Assembly: GCF_001457415.1 (NCBI RefSeq)
Contig: NZ_LN881721.1
Span: 372,001-436,000 of the forward strand
DNA from: Gorillibacterium timonense
GTDB taxonomy: Bacteria > Bacillota > Bacilli > Paenibacillales > NBRC-103111
DNA: 64,000 nt
Direction of reading: 5' to 3'
Positions 53,973-63,399 of the stretch are shown piece after piece. Position 1 is the stretch's first letter. Every line of letters begins with the position of its first letter. Under the pieces are notes generated by a model. That model had not been told where the DNA came from, searched no databases, and was given only the letters and a program-made list of their open reading frames with translations. The translations under genes and the position numbers were made by a program.

Positions 53973-55643
53973 ATGGTAATTAAACTCCGCCACACCAAGC
54001 GGTACAAGGAGATCATCGCCGCTTTGGTTCACCATGGCTTCGGGTATTTGGTGGAGGAGATGGGCCTGCTCCAGCTTCTCTCCCTCCCCCGGAGATGGCG
54101 GCGCGGGCCTGAAACGCCTGCCAAGACGCTCGGAGAGCGCGTCCGGCTTGTCCTGGAAGAGCTGGGCCCGGCATTCGTGAAGCTCGGCCAGCTCTCCAGC
54201 ACGCGGCAGGATCTCTTCCCTCCGGATATCCTCCGGGAATTGGAGAAGCTTCAAGATGATGTCCCGCCTTTTCCGATGAACGAGGTCCGGGATATCCTCG
54301 AACGGGAGCTGGGGAAGCCCCTGGAGGAGAGCTACCGGGAATTCCGTGAGACGCCTCTCGCCGCTGCTTCGATCGGGCAGGTCCATTATGCCCGCCTGCA
54401 TACTGATGAACAGGTGGCGGTCAAGATTCAACGTCCCTCTGTCGATGAGAGGATCCGTCTGGACCTGGAGATACTGGCGGAGCTGGTTCAGCTTGCCGAG
54501 CGTCGGATCGCTTGGGTGGCGCAGTACCAGGTGGCCGATCTGCTGGAGGAACTATCGAGGTCGATGCTGGACGAGCTGGATTATACCCATGAAAGCCGCA
54601 ATACGGACGCCATCGCCCGCCAATTCGCGGCGAACTCGCATGTGGTCGTCCCTCAAATCTACTGGTCCCATACCACCGCCAAGGTTCTCACCATGGAATA
54701 CATAGACGGGATCAAGCTGAACCATGCCCGCGAGCGGGACAAGGAGCAGTTTCGGGAGGAACGGGTGGGTGAGCGCTTCGTAAATGCGATGCTGAAGCAA
54801 ATCTTCACCGATGGGGTGTTTCATGCCGATCCGCATCCCGGGAACCTTCTCGTGCTTCCGGGTGGGCGCATCGTCTTCATTGATTTCGGTATGGTCGGAC
54901 GGCTGAGCGAGGAGATGCGCTTCCACCTGATCTCCTTTCTCATCGCCATGATGAGAGGCGACAGCGAAGGGCTCGTTCGGGCGGTTCTCCAGCTCGGCAT
55001 GGTCGGAGAAGATGCAGACATGATCGTGCTCGAGCGCGAGATGGAGCGGTTGAGAGAAAAATATTATGAAGTTCCGTTTGCGGAGGTTAGCCTGGGCCAA
55101 GCGCTCGGCGATCTGTTCAAGGTCGCTAACAAGCACGGAATCCGCATTCCCTCGGATTTGACCCTGCTCGGCAAAACCCTGCTGACCATGGAAGGGGTAG
55201 CGGCAAGCATCGATCCGGGGCTCAGCATCGTCAGCCTGGCGGAGCCCTTTGGACGCAAGCTGCTGAAGGAGCGGTTTCGTCCTTCCTCCATCCGCAAACG
55301 AGCATGGAAATCCGCCACGGAAGCAGGACGGTATGCGCTGCAGCTTCCCAAGGAGATTCAGCAGATCTCTCGCCTCATCCGCACCGGCAAGCTGAAGCTG
55401 GACGTCGGCATGCCGGAACTGGAGGTCATCCTGCGTAAGCTCGACCAGGTCAGCAACCGCATCACGATCAGCATCGTCCTGCTCTCCTTCAGCATCGTGC
55501 TGGTCGGCCTGATGATCGCTTCGTCGCTCGGAGATAAAGCCAGCTACATCCTGCATTTTCCCGTGATGGAGATCGGTTCTCTGATCGCCGGGCTGATGCT
55601 GCTCTGGCTGCTGTACTCGATCTTTAAATCAGGCCGATCTTAG
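53973..55643 (+). CDS. ABC1/UbiB-family atypical kinase
   Basis: The 556-residue protein has the ABC1 kinase motifs: KxGQ in FVKLGQLSSTRQDLFP, the Ala-rich loop AAASIGQVH, the catalytic FHADPHPGN and the metal-binding FIDFGMVGRL. Two C-terminal membrane helices (about 505-555) anchor it. UbiB/ABC1 proteins are ATPases or kinases that promote lipid-quinone handling; the Paenibacillus genus uses menaquinone, so the target is open. It has no ribosome site of its own and depends on coupling to the phasin-like gene. A terminator follows. Confidence 0.92.
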   Translation: MVIKLRHTKRYKEIIAALVHHGFGYLVEEMGLLQLLSLPRRWRRGPETPAKTLGERVRLVLEELGPAFVKLGQLSSTRQDLFPPDILRELEKLQDDVPPFPMNEVRDILERELGKPLEESYREFRETPLAAASIGQVHYARLHTDEQVAVKIQRPSVDERIRLDLEILAELVQLAERRIAWVAQYQVADLLEELSRSMLDELDYTHESRNTDAIARQFAANSHVVVPQIYWSHTTAKVLTMEYIDGIKLNHARERDKEQFREERVGERFVNAMLKQIFTDGVFHADPHPGNLLVLPGGRIVFIDFGMVGRLSEEMRFHLISFLIAMMRGDSEGLVRAVLQLGMVGEDADMIVLEREMERLREKYYEVPFAEVSLGQALGDLFKVANKHGIRIPSDLTLLGKTLLTMEGVAASIDPGLSIVSLAEPFGRKLLKERFRPSSIRKRAWKSATEAGRYALQLPKEIQQISRLIRTGKLKLDVGMPELEVILRKLDQVSNRITISIVLLSFSIVLVGLMIASSLGDKASYILHFPVMEIGSLIAGLMLLWLLYSIFKSGRS

Positions 55644-55668
55644 GAGTAGGCCGCTTGGAGCGGAATGG

Positions 55669-55707
55669 AAACGGGTGACTCTCTTTGAGGGCTGCCCGTT
55701 TTTTTCG
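55669..55707 (+). terminator. Rho-independent terminator
   Basis: AAACGGG (55669-55675) pairs with CCCGTTT (55695-55701), followed by TTTTTTCG. It ends the phasin-ABC1 operon. Confidence 0.75.
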
Positions 55708-55822
55708 TGGAAACGATGCTGAAGTCATGAAAGAGGGATTGTCTTCAGAGCTTGCCTGCGTTAAAGTGGTAATCAAATTCAATGCGGGATATCTGCATGG
55801 CGCAGGGCGGGGGAATCGGAAG

Positions 55823-57244
55823 ATGGAGGCATCGAGGCGGTGGAATCCGAGACTTTTCTGGGGGCTGGGAGCTCTCTTTTTTGGCAGTCACATGCTGTAT
55901 ACGCTTCTGGACGCCAGTCACGACCTGCTGGTTTGGCTGCTGCTTCCCGCGTGGGCGGCAGGGATGGGGCTGCTTTGGGCGGTGCTCCCTTCTCTTCGGG
56001 CGATGAAGCCGCTCACCTTCTGGCTGCTCTTGATCGGATGCGCCGGTGGGCTCCGGCTCGCTGCGATCCTGTGGGTGGATACTCCCCCTTACTCCGATTT
56101 TCAGATCATGTACGATGCGGCGAGGAGTGCGGCGCGGGGAGAATTCTCCTTTGTCCGCACCGACTATTTTACCCGATGGAACTATCAGCTTGGCTTCACG
56201 CTGTATGAGGCGTTCATCCTCAAGCTGTCCGGCGGCTCTCTCTTTGCTCTGCGCTTCGTCCAGGTGCTGTTGGGGACAGGATCGGCCTGCGTCGTTTACG
56301 GAATCGCCAAGGAGCTGTTCGGCCAAACGGCCGGAAGAGTCAGCGCCCTGCTCTATGCGCTTTATCCGCCTATGATCCTGATGGGCTCCGTTTTGACCAA
56401 TCAGCACCTATCTAATTTCTTGTTCGCTCTCGGGGTCTATTTCGTCCTTCGCCTCGATAAGAGCCGACAGGGATGGTGGGCGGCAGGGCTCTGCCTGGGA
56501 CTTGGGCATCTCATTCGTCCACTCGGCGTCTTTTATGTGACGGGTGTTGTTTTGTACGGATTGGCGCTCCTGCTGAGAAGCTCCGATCCGTCAGCTCGGA
56601 AGCGGATGGCGATGAGAGTTCTCGGGATGGCGGCGGTCGTGGTTTTGCTCCAGCAGGTCTTTTCTTATTCACTAGTTGAGCGGAACATCACAGATGGCCC
56701 GCTCGCAAGCCGGGAACCTTACTGGAAGCTGATGGTGGGCTTGAATGCCGGAACGACGGGGGCTTGGTCGCCGGAAGACGAGGAATACGCCTCCAGTTAT
56801 CCGCTCGGGGAACAGAGGAATGAGGCGGAGTTAAACCAAATTAAGGAGAGGCTCTCCGATCCGGCGCAGTTATCTCTCCTGCTGCTTCGGAAGTACAAGG
56901 TACTGTGGGGCACGGCCGATTCCTCTCCCTATTGGGCTCTGTCAGCCACCGATAAAAAAGGGGCGGAGAGCGGAGCGATGCGGGTAGAGCGGATCTTCTT
57001 TCTCATTATCTCTTCGCTCTGCTTCCTCTCTCTTCTGCGTCTATGGCGCGACAGAGCCGGAGCTGCGGCCTCAGGCGCCCTTCTGCTCCTGCTTCTTCTT
57101 GGCGGATATGCCCTCGTCCACCTCTTCATCGAAGTGCAGGTGCGCTACCGACTGGATGTGCTGCCCTTGTATCTGGTCTTTTGTGGCTATGGGCTCGTTT
57201 GGCTGCGGGAGGTCAGGCCACCTGCAAGGAAGCCACCTGCGTGA
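55823..57244 (+). CDS. Membrane glycosyltransferase (GT39/PMT-like)
   Basis: The 473-residue protein has about ten to twelve membrane helices. The first outside loop (LWVDTPPYSDFQIMYDAARSAARGEFSFV) resembles the conserved Asp loop of GT39/ArnT/PMT enzymes, which transfer a sugar from a polyprenyl phosphate donor. A family-typical loop lies near the C-terminus (VQVRYRLDVLPLYLVFCGYGLVWL). The ATG at 55823 was chosen over an upstream frame because a GGGGG site lies about ten bases before it. It stands alone; the acceptor is unknown. Confidence 0.8.
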   Translation: MEASRRWNPRLFWGLGALFFGSHMLYTLLDASHDLLVWLLLPAWAAGMGLLWAVLPSLRAMKPLTFWLLLIGCAGGLRLAAILWVDTPPYSDFQIMYDAARSAARGEFSFVRTDYFTRWNYQLGFTLYEAFILKLSGGSLFALRFVQVLLGTGSACVVYGIAKELFGQTAGRVSALLYALYPPMILMGSVLTNQHLSNFLFALGVYFVLRLDKSRQGWWAAGLCLGLGHLIRPLGVFYVTGVVLYGLALLLRSSDPSARKRMAMRVLGMAAVVVLLQQVFSYSLVERNITDGPLASREPYWKLMVGLNAGTTGAWSPEDEEYASSYPLGEQRNEAELNQIKERLSDPAQLSLLLLRKYKVLWGTADSSPYWALSATDKKGAESGAMRVERIFFLIISSLCFLSLLRLWRDRAGAAASGALLLLLLLGGYALVHLFIEVQVRYRLDVLPLYLVFCGYGLVWLREVRPPARKPPA

Positions 57245-57309
57245 ATAACGACCGGATCCTAAAAAGATGGAGGTCATTCCGTGTACAATCGATGAAGGGA
57301 GCCATGGAA

Positions 57310-57651
57310 ATGAAGATAAGCAAACAAAATGCAGAACATTATCGTTGGGCTGAAATTTGTGATGGGTGGCATTTAGCTAAAAATCAAGAATTAAGCATTA
57401 TACATGAACGAATGCCAATAAATACTTCGGAAATAAAGCACCTTCATCAAAATGCTCGCCAATTTTTCTTTGTCCTATCGGGTACAGCAACTTTGGAAAT
57501 GGATGATAAAGAAATTATCTTAAATCATCATGAGGGCATCGAGGTTCCCCCTCTGACACCACACCAAATGTTGAATAAGTCAAAAGAAGAAATTGAATTT
57601 TTGGTCATTTCTCAGCCGAATAGTAAAGGAGATAGGATCCTAGTAGAGTGA
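57310..57651 (+). CDS. Cupin-domain protein, AT-rich
   Basis: The 113-residue single-domain cupin has HLHQNARQFFFVLSGTATLEM (first cupin motif, His-x-His) and VPPLTPHQMLNKSKEEIEFLVIS (second motif), so it probably binds a metal. Its GC content, near 36%, is far below the neighbours and codon use is AT-rich, so recent transfer is likely. The ATG at 57310 is placed eight bases after GGGAG. It lies 65 bases after the glycosyltransferase with a terminator-like hairpin after it. Function is unknown; such small cupins are often sugar isomerases or dioxygenases. Confidence 0.82.
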   Translation: MKISKQNAEHYRWAEICDGWHLAKNQELSIIHERMPINTSEIKHLHQNARQFFFVLSGTATLEMDDKEIILNHHEGIEVPPLTPHQMLNKSKEEIEFLVISQPNSKGDRILVE

Positions 57652-57676
57652 ATGAAGACGGATAGGCTAGCTCAAT

Positions 57677-57700
57677 AACCGCCTTTTCACGAAGGCGGTT
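57677..57700 (+). terminator. Hairpin terminator of the cupin gene
   Basis: AACCGCCTT (57677-57685) pairs with AAGGCGGTT (57692-57700), followed by GTCTG without a T-run. Confidence 0.55.
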
Positions 57701-57810
57701 GTCTGATGGCCAAATAACAACATTAGGATGAACATAGCCAAAATGAAAAAGCTTCCGGAGCTGCTATCATCGAGCGTGCTATCAAACCGAATGGGTGCTG
57801 AGATGGACAT

Positions 57811-57855
57811 GAAAAACCGCCTGACAATCCGGATCAAGGAGTTCGGTCAGGCGGT
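57811..57855 (-). terminator. Rho-independent terminator of the DUF4127 gene
   Basis: On the minus strand ACCGCCTGAC (57855-57846) pairs with GTCAGGCGGT (57825-57816) and is followed by TTTTTC. Confidence 0.8.
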
Positions 57856-57933
57856 ATCTTGGAGTCCATCCAGACGCGGTGTGAAACCACTCTCAAGCAG
57901 CCGCAGGGGGCTTCTCTTCTGCGGCCGGCGATC

Positions 57934-59490
57934 TCAACAATCGCCCAGCTCGAAGTCTACCTCGAAGGTTCGCTTCCACGGAAGGGACGCTTCTTCGATG
58001 CGGAACGGAGGCGAGACGATAGCCGATAGATAGCGGTCATAGAAGGCGGAGAGCTTGGACGCGAGCAGGGCGTACAATTCTCGTTCCCCCTCCTCGGCGG
58101 TGCGCTCATTGATCTCGTTATGGCCGAGCAGATGCCCGAGGTTGATCTCCGCCCGGATGTTCGATTGGTAGCCCCAATCCTCCAGGAGCCGATAGACGAG
58201 GAACTGCTTGCTCTTGCGGAGGCGCTGCGGCGAATCCTCCTCGGGACGGCTCGCATAATACGAAGCGATGACGGCATGGGCGACCACGGTTCCCATGGCG
58301 TTCCCGGAAGTATTCCAGCCCGCATAGGCACTGAGGAGGGAGAGCCCGCCCGTCTGAGCGAGCAGCTGCATCAGCGGCTCATCGGCGCCGTTGGCGGTGG
58401 CGACATCCGCCAGCGCGACGAATTTCCCTTTGACCGCATAGGTGTGAACGGCCTTGACGAACTCGGGCAGATTCACTTCGGAGAAATAAGCGCGGTGACG
58501 CTCGGGATAGCGATGGTTGGATTCCGCCGCTTCCGCTTGGCTTACCGGAGGCGAATTGACCATCAGCACGAAGTCGGCTTCGACGGAAGAATCGGCCATA
58601 AAGCCGCCGGATGCGGTCAGATGCGCCTTGATGCTTTCATTCAAGCTGCGGTCTTCGTACCGGGGGAGAATGAAGGGGCCGTTCGTGGAAGAATAGCGCA
58701 CATACGCTTCGGGCGTATATCCCTTCTGCTCGCAGAAGACTCGGGCCAGCAGGGTACAGCCGATCTCGTCCGCCCCCGGATAGATGAGCACTCGATCCAT
58801 CAGTCGGTTGGCCTCGACTTCGAACAGCAGCCTGCGCTGCTCCATGGAGGTGAAGCCGTAGCGGGAGTTATCGTCAAGGGGAATGACGAGATGATCGAGA
58901 ATGCCTTCCTGGACGAGCCGGATGCAATGTTCATTGACCCCGGCATTGATTAAGCGGCGTCCGGTGAAGTCAGTCAGCACAGCTTCGGGAATCGCCTTCC
59001 GGATGGCGGCGTATTCCTCCGATTCGTCGGCAGACAGCGTCTCCCGCTCGCCCTTGTCGAGCAGCCAGCCGTAGCGGTGCAGAGAGGCGCCATACTGATC
59101 GTAATAGTCCGGCTCCTCGTCGCTTCCGTTGTAGGCGGGAGCCCGCATGATCAGGTTGAAGGCGTAGATACGCAAGGCTGGATTCGCCGCCTTGCAGCGA
59201 GCGAGCGCCTCGATGCGATCCTCGCATTCTCCCGCGGAGAGGGAATGGAGGCGGGACGGCACGATGCCTCCGTACACCAGCATGTCGATCGATACGATCA
59301 GATGAGAGGCATCCCTGGTCGCTTCAAGCAGCCATTCCGTCAATCGCGCATGATCGGCGGGCTGCTTCTTTCGCCCGAGCAGCGCCGTCGGGGGAGCGAC
59401 GAGCGGCAGGCTGCCGAGCTCCGCCAGCATTTGCGGGTACTTGAAGTTGCAGGGGCGTTCGTCCAGCGGCAAATATACGATGGTTCCCAT
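57934..59490 (-). CDS. DUF4127 protein, sugar-locus associated
   Basis: The 518-residue soluble protein matches DUF4127: MGTIVYLPLDERPCNFKYPQMLAEL at the start, IVSIDMLVYGGIVPSR, IPLDDNSRYGF, and IYPGADEIGCTLLAR, with further conserved blocks (VALADVATANGADEPLM, SAYAGWNTSGNAMGTVVAH). It has no signal peptide. Many Asp, His and Asn residues are concentrated in conserved blocks, consistent with an enzyme. The gene is divergent from the RpiR regulator and a Gfo/Idh dehydrogenase and sugar ABC genes, a context that points to catabolism of an unusual sugar. The function is not known and is inferred only. Confidence 0.85.
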   Translation of the reverse strand: MGTIVYLPLDERPCNFKYPQMLAELGSLPLVAPPTALLGRKKQPADHARLTEWLLEATRDASHLIVSIDMLVYGGIVPSRLHSLSAGECEDRIEALARCKAANPALRIYAFNLIMRAPAYNGSDEEPDYYDQYGASLHRYGWLLDKGERETLSADESEEYAAIRKAIPEAVLTDFTGRRLINAGVNEHCIRLVQEGILDHLVIPLDDNSRYGFTSMEQRRLLFEVEANRLMDRVLIYPGADEIGCTLLARVFCEQKGYTPEAYVRYSSTNGPFILPRYEDRSLNESIKAHLTASGGFMADSSVEADFVLMVNSPPVSQAEAAESNHRYPERHRAYFSEVNLPEFVKAVHTYAVKGKFVALADVATANGADEPLMQLLAQTGGLSLLSAYAGWNTSGNAMGTVVAHAVIASYYASRPEEDSPQRLRKSKQFLVYRLLEDWGYQSNIRAEINLGHLLGHNEINERTAEEGERELYALLASKLSAFYDRYLSAIVSPPFRIEEASLPWKRTFEVDFELGDC

Positions 59491-59590
59491 TCATTCAGCC
59501 TCCTCGTTCCTCATTTGCCCCCTATCATAGCACAAGAATGAATAATTGGAGATAATATTCTTTTTGGTGAGAAAAAATAAAATTTAGTTC

Positions 59591-59619
59591 TTTAAAATGC
59601 CTGACCCAGGTGATATGAT
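59591..59619 (+). promoter_or_regulatory. Promoter of the RpiR gene
   Basis: TTTAAA (59591-59596), 17 bases, TATGAT (59614-59619). It places transcription start near 59626, so the coding region must begin later. Confidence 0.6.
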
Positions 59620-59671
59620 GGTCGCAGAATCAAGAATTCGAAGAATAACGATTAGAGAAATGGGGATGCCC

Positions 59672-60541
59672 ATGAGTAAGGTCGGCAAGCCGATGAATTC
59701 ATCCAGCACGCTCTTGATGATCGCGAGTATTTACAATTCCCTGTCCAAAGCGGAGAAGAAGGTGGCGGATGCCGTTCTTGACGATCCGGAATATGCGGTC
59801 ATGGCTACAATTACAGATCTTGCCGAGAAAGCAAAGGTAGGAGAAACCTCCGTCATTCGGTTCTGCCGCAAAGTGGGATATGGAGGCTATCACGAATTCA
59901 AGCTGTCTGTGGCTCAGGATTTGGTCAACGTTCCATCCTACATCGACGAAGAGATCGGGGAAGCCGATGACGACGAGGTAATCGCCCACAAGCTGACGCA
60001 GAATCATACCAAGCTGCTCGACAAGACGCTGGAGCTGATCAGCTTTGCCAAGGTGAGAGAAACGGTTGAGGCGCTTGCCGCCGCAAATCGGGTGTTCATC
60101 TACGGGGTAGGCTCCTCAGGCATTACCGCACTTGACGCGCATTACCGATTCATGAGGCTCGGGCTTTCTGTAGAGGTTCAGCGGGACGCCCATATCTTGG
60201 CGATGTCCGCCGCGTTGGTGAAGCCGGGCGACGTCGTCCTTGGAATATCGGTATCCGGCAGCACGAAGGATTTGGTGGATGCCATGAAGAAGGCGAAGCA
60301 GAACGGTGCGACCATCATCTGCTTGACCTGCCACGCCAAATCGCCGATCACCAATTATGCCGATATCGTCCTGCTCGTTCCCTCGAAGGAGATGCCGTTT
60401 CAAGGCGGAGCGCTCTCGACCAAGATCGCCCAGGTTCATCTCATCGACATCATCTCTACGCTGCTTATGCGGAAAAAGAAGGACTCCGCGTACGCCGCCA
60501 TTCGCAAGACGGCCGATGCCGTGGCTGACAAGCTGTACTAA
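59672..60541 (+). CDS. RpiR-family transcriptional regulator (SIS domain)
   Basis: The 289-residue protein has an N-terminal helix-turn-helix (ASIYNSLSKAEKKVADAVLDDPEYAVMATITDLAEKAKVGETSVIRFCRKVGYGGYHEFKLSVAQDL) and a C-terminal SIS domain (VFIYGVGSSGITALDAHYRFMRLG...GDVVLGISVSGSTKDLVDAMKKAKQNGATIICLT). SIS domains bind phosphosugars, so the effector is probably a sugar phosphate. Starts at 59660, 59666 and 59672 are possible; the last is behind GGGG. It is adjacent to the DUF4127 gene and the dehydrogenase and probably regulates them. Confidence 0.88.
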   Translation: MSKVGKPMNSSSTLLMIASIYNSLSKAEKKVADAVLDDPEYAVMATITDLAEKAKVGETSVIRFCRKVGYGGYHEFKLSVAQDLVNVPSYIDEEIGEADDDEVIAHKLTQNHTKLLDKTLELISFAKVRETVEALAAANRVFIYGVGSSGITALDAHYRFMRLGLSVEVQRDAHILAMSAALVKPGDVVLGISVSGSTKDLVDAMKKAKQNGATIICLTCHAKSPITNYADIVLLVPSKEMPFQGGALSTKIAQVHLIDIISTLLMRKKKDSAYAAIRKTADAVADKLY

Positions 60542-60601
60542 GAAGGGTTGCCGCAAGGGGTTGACGGTAGTATCCATACGGACGATGAGGGGGAACAAGA
60601 G

Positions 60602-61654
60602 ATGGCAAAGAAACGAGTAGGGGTAATTGGCATTGGGTCGATCGCGCACATGTTCCATTTGGAGAATTACCGCAATCATCCCGATGTGGAGCTTGTCGCC
60701 GTTGCCGATACCGACAAGGAGAGGGCGGACAAGGCGGCGGCTGATTTCGACGTGCCCCGGGCTTACGGCTCGGCGGAGGAGATGTTTGCTTCCGAGGAGC
60801 TGGATGCGGTCAGCATCTGCACCTTTAACCAATCTCATGTTCCTCTGGCGCTGCTTGCGCTGAAGCATGGAGTCGATGTGCTGCTGGAGAAGCCGATGGC
60901 GATGAACGTGGAAGAGGCGCTTTCTCTGAAGGGAGCGGCTGCCGAGTCGGGCCGAGTGGTCATGGTGGGAATGAGCCACCGCTATCGGAATGATGCCCAA
61001 GTGATCCATGCCGCGGTGCAGAACGGGGAGCTTGGGGAGATCTATTTTGCCAAAACACGCATTCTCAGGCGGCGGGGAGTCCCCCTTGGCTGGTTTACTG
61101 CTTCCGAGTATTCCGGCGGCGGACCGATGATGGATATCGGTGTGCATGTGCTCGATTTGGCTTGGTGGTTGATGGGCTGTCCCGAGCCGGACAAGGTCGT
61201 GGGCAAGCTGTTTCACAAGATTGCCCCTTATGAGACGGATGGAGTATCCGGCTATGTCGCTTATTCGCACGAGAACAAGGAAGAGGGAGTCTATGACGTC
61301 GAGGACCTCGGTACAGCTTATATCCTCTTCAAAAATGGAGCCGTGCTGACGGTGGAAGCGAGCTGGGCCGTGAACGGAAGCCAGGATGACGCGGTAAAAG
61401 TAGACCTGTTCGGTTCCAAGGGAGGGGCGTCTCTGGAGCCGCTTGTCCTGTTCAAGGATACGGCCGGACTTTCCGTGGAGCACAAGCTGGAGGTGCCGAG
61501 CGGGGATTTCTACAAGAAGGAGATCGACCATTTCGTTCAATGCGTCATAAGCGGCCGCACGCCTCTGTCCGATGTGCCTCAGGGGACGGAGGTCATCCGC
61601 ATGCTGGAAGCCATTCGGGTCTCCTCGGAGACGAATGACATCGTCAAACTATGA
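60602..61654 (+). CDS. Gfo/Idh/MocA-family oxidoreductase
   Basis: The 350-residue enzyme has a Rossmann start (KRVGVIGIGSIAHMFHLENYR), the EKPMAMNVEEA motif that holds the catalytic Lys, and GGPMMDIGVHVLDLAWW, the family's conserved Asp-His motif. It oxidises a hydroxyl of a sugar or cyclitol with NAD(P). Its operon mate, the RpiR regulator, and the nearby ABC transporter indicate a carbohydrate pathway. The ATG at 60602 is preceded by GAGGGGGAACAAGAG. A terminator follows at 61691. Confidence 0.93.
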   Translation: MAKKRVGVIGIGSIAHMFHLENYRNHPDVELVAVADTDKERADKAAADFDVPRAYGSAEEMFASEELDAVSICTFNQSHVPLALLALKHGVDVLLEKPMAMNVEEALSLKGAAAESGRVVMVGMSHRYRNDAQVIHAAVQNGELGEIYFAKTRILRRRGVPLGWFTASEYSGGGPMMDIGVHVLDLAWWLMGCPEPDKVVGKLFHKIAPYETDGVSGYVAYSHENKEEGVYDVEDLGTAYILFKNGAVLTVEASWAVNGSQDDAVKVDLFGSKGGASLEPLVLFKDTAGLSVEHKLEVPSGDFYKKEIDHFVQCVISGRTPLSDVPQGTEVIRMLEAIRVSSETNDIVKL

Positions 61655-61690
61655 TTGTGTGAGTAAATATAACATCATATGGTTTTGTTG

Positions 61691-61726
61691 AGACACTCGT
61701 TTCGTTTCGAAACGGGTGTCTTTTTA
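61691..61726 (+). terminator. Rho-independent terminator
   Basis: GACACTCGTTTCG and CGAAACGGGTGTC form a stem ending near 61720, followed by TTTTTATC. It ends the RpiR-dehydrogenase unit. Confidence 0.8.
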
Positions 61727-61858
61727 TCTCTTTTTGGACGAAGCATGCCGTTTCTTGCCAAAACCATTGATGAACTAGGAGGAAATTGGATATAAATACC
61801 CGTTTTTTCGAAAATGGAGGATAAATTTATTTTTAATAAATAAAAAAGAAATAATCTC

Positions 61859-61887
61859 TTTACAATCTCCCACCCCCTTACTATAAT
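61859..61887 (+). promoter_or_regulatory. Promoter of the sugar ABC operon
   Basis: TTTACA (61859-61864), 17 bases, TATAAT (61882-61887). The sequence just upstream (61842-61858) resembles, in inverse orientation, a stretch before the RpiR gene (59549-59565). Confidence 0.75.
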
Positions 61888-61940
61888 GAGGTCAGAAACA
61901 CTGACATGGATTCAAAAATTCATGAAGAGGCGGGGAGACG

Positions 61941-63272
61941 ATGATCAAACAAACCGGCAAGAGAAAGTTCCTTTCACTCGGAGTATCGGTCTTGGTTCTT
62001 GCGCTTGCGCTGGCCGGCTGTGGCGGTTCGGACGGCAAATCGAGCAGCTCGGCGGCACCCAGCGGGAGTGCGGCACCGGCAAAGACGGAGCGCACGAAGG
62101 TATCGGTATGGTACCTGTGGGGCGGCGCAGAAGGCGAAGTGGTGGAACAACTGATCAAACGCTTCAATGAGAGCCAGGACAAGTACACGGTTGAAGGCTT
62201 GTCCGTACCGGACGAGCAGAAGATCAAGGTGGCCATTGCCGGAGGGAACGGCCCCGACATCACCGACTCCTTCGCCGAGAATGTGGCGCAGTATGCCGAA
62301 GAAGGCATCGCACTTGAGCTGGACAGCCTGATTGAACGCGACGGCTACGATCTGACGGATTTCATCCCCGCTTCCCTTGAGCAAGGCAAATACAACGGCA
62401 AATACTACGCTTTGCCGCTGAACACGACGGTATACGGCCTGTTCTACAACAAGAAGCTGTTGGCGGACGCCGGCTATACAGAGCCTCCGAAGACGAGCAA
62501 GGAGCTGTATGAGATGGCCGTCAAGCTGACGAAGACCAACTCCGACGGCACGATCAGCGTCTTGGGTTACCCGGTCTATCCGAACTTCAGCTTCCAGCAG
62601 CTGGCGTACGGCTTCGGCGGCGAGCTGGTCTCGGCGGACGGCAAGACGGCGCTGATCGACAGCGAGCCGAACCGCTTGGCCCTGCAAGGCGTGTATGACT
62701 ACACCAAGCAATTTGGCATTGACAACATCAAGAAAGTGCAGGCTTCCGGCAAGTGGCTCGATCCGAACGATCCGTTCATGAAGGGTGAGCAGGCCTTCCG
62801 CATCGACGGTCCGTGGCTGTCTACCTTCATGAAGAACAACAACATCTCCCTGGATTACGGTCTTGCTCCGCTTCCCTATGCGGAAGGCCATCCCGAACTG
62901 GAGGGGAGCGGACTGAACGGAAGCTCCATCTTCTACATCGCCAATAACGCCAAGAACAAAGAAGGAGCTTGGGAGTTCATGAAGTTCATGTATTCCTCGG
63001 AGGAGCTGGCCACCTTCATGAGCGGAATGGGGAACATCCCGGCCCGGACTTCATCGATGGCAAGCCCGCTGTTCAGCAACATCGCCGACGCTCCCACCTT
63101 CATCGAATTCTCCAAGAGCAAGAACGTCAAATCGATGCCGAACATTCGCGCTTTGAACGACATCCAGAACAAGGTGATCAAGGAAGAGTTCGAGGCCATG
63201 TACAACATGAGGCAGACGCCCGACGAAACCATCAAGAAGATGCAGGACCGGATTCAAGGTCTGCTGAAATAA
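61941..63272 (+). CDS. Sugar ABC transporter substrate-binding lipoprotein
   Basis: The 443-residue protein is a lipoprotein (KRKFLSLGVSVLVLALALAGCGG, lipobox LAGC) with a Ser/Ala linker and a type 1 solute-binding fold (VSVWYLWGGAEGEVVEQLIKRFN...YYALPLNTTVYGLFYNKKLLADAGY...FMKGEQAFRIDGPW), the pattern of the MalE/UgpB group. It captures a sugar outside the cell for the permeases that follow. The ATG is behind GGCGGGGAGACG. A strong promoter precedes it. Ligand is not predictable; the DUF4127 and dehydrogenase genes suggest an unusual sugar. Confidence 0.93.
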   Translation: MIKQTGKRKFLSLGVSVLVLALALAGCGGSDGKSSSSAAPSGSAAPAKTERTKVSVWYLWGGAEGEVVEQLIKRFNESQDKYTVEGLSVPDEQKIKVAIAGGNGPDITDSFAENVAQYAEEGIALELDSLIERDGYDLTDFIPASLEQGKYNGKYYALPLNTTVYGLFYNKKLLADAGYTEPPKTSKELYEMAVKLTKTNSDGTISVLGYPVYPNFSFQQLAYGFGGELVSADGKTALIDSEPNRLALQGVYDYTKQFGIDNIKKVQASGKWLDPNDPFMKGEQAFRIDGPWLSTFMKNNNISLDYGLAPLPYAEGHPELEGSGLNGSSIFYIANNAKNKEGAWEFMKFMYSSEELATFMSGMGNIPARTSSMASPLFSNIADAPTFIEFSKSKNVKSMPNIRALNDIQNKVIKEEFEAMYNMRQTPDETIKKMQDRIQGLLK

Positions 63273-63307
63273 GAGGCCTGTGAGCAAGAGGCGGCCCGAT
63301 CCTTGAG

Positions 63308-63344
63308 GGGCGGGCCCTCCCGGATGACGACCGGGAGGCCGCCC
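63308..63344 (+). other. Intra-operon stem-loop
   Basis: GGCGGGCCCTCCCGG and CCGGGAGGCCGCCC form a long GC stem between the binding-protein and permease genes, with no T-run. Such structures often stabilise the binding-protein mRNA. Confidence 0.6.
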
Positions 63345-63399
63345 GTCCGGGTTGCTCAAGGCTTAACCCGGCCGATTCCGCGCTGGAAGGAAGGCGACC

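Noticed and set aside
57728..58033. Small open frame between the cupin and DUF4127 genes
   Set aside because: It runs through the DUF4127 terminator and into the antisense strand of that gene, with no support.
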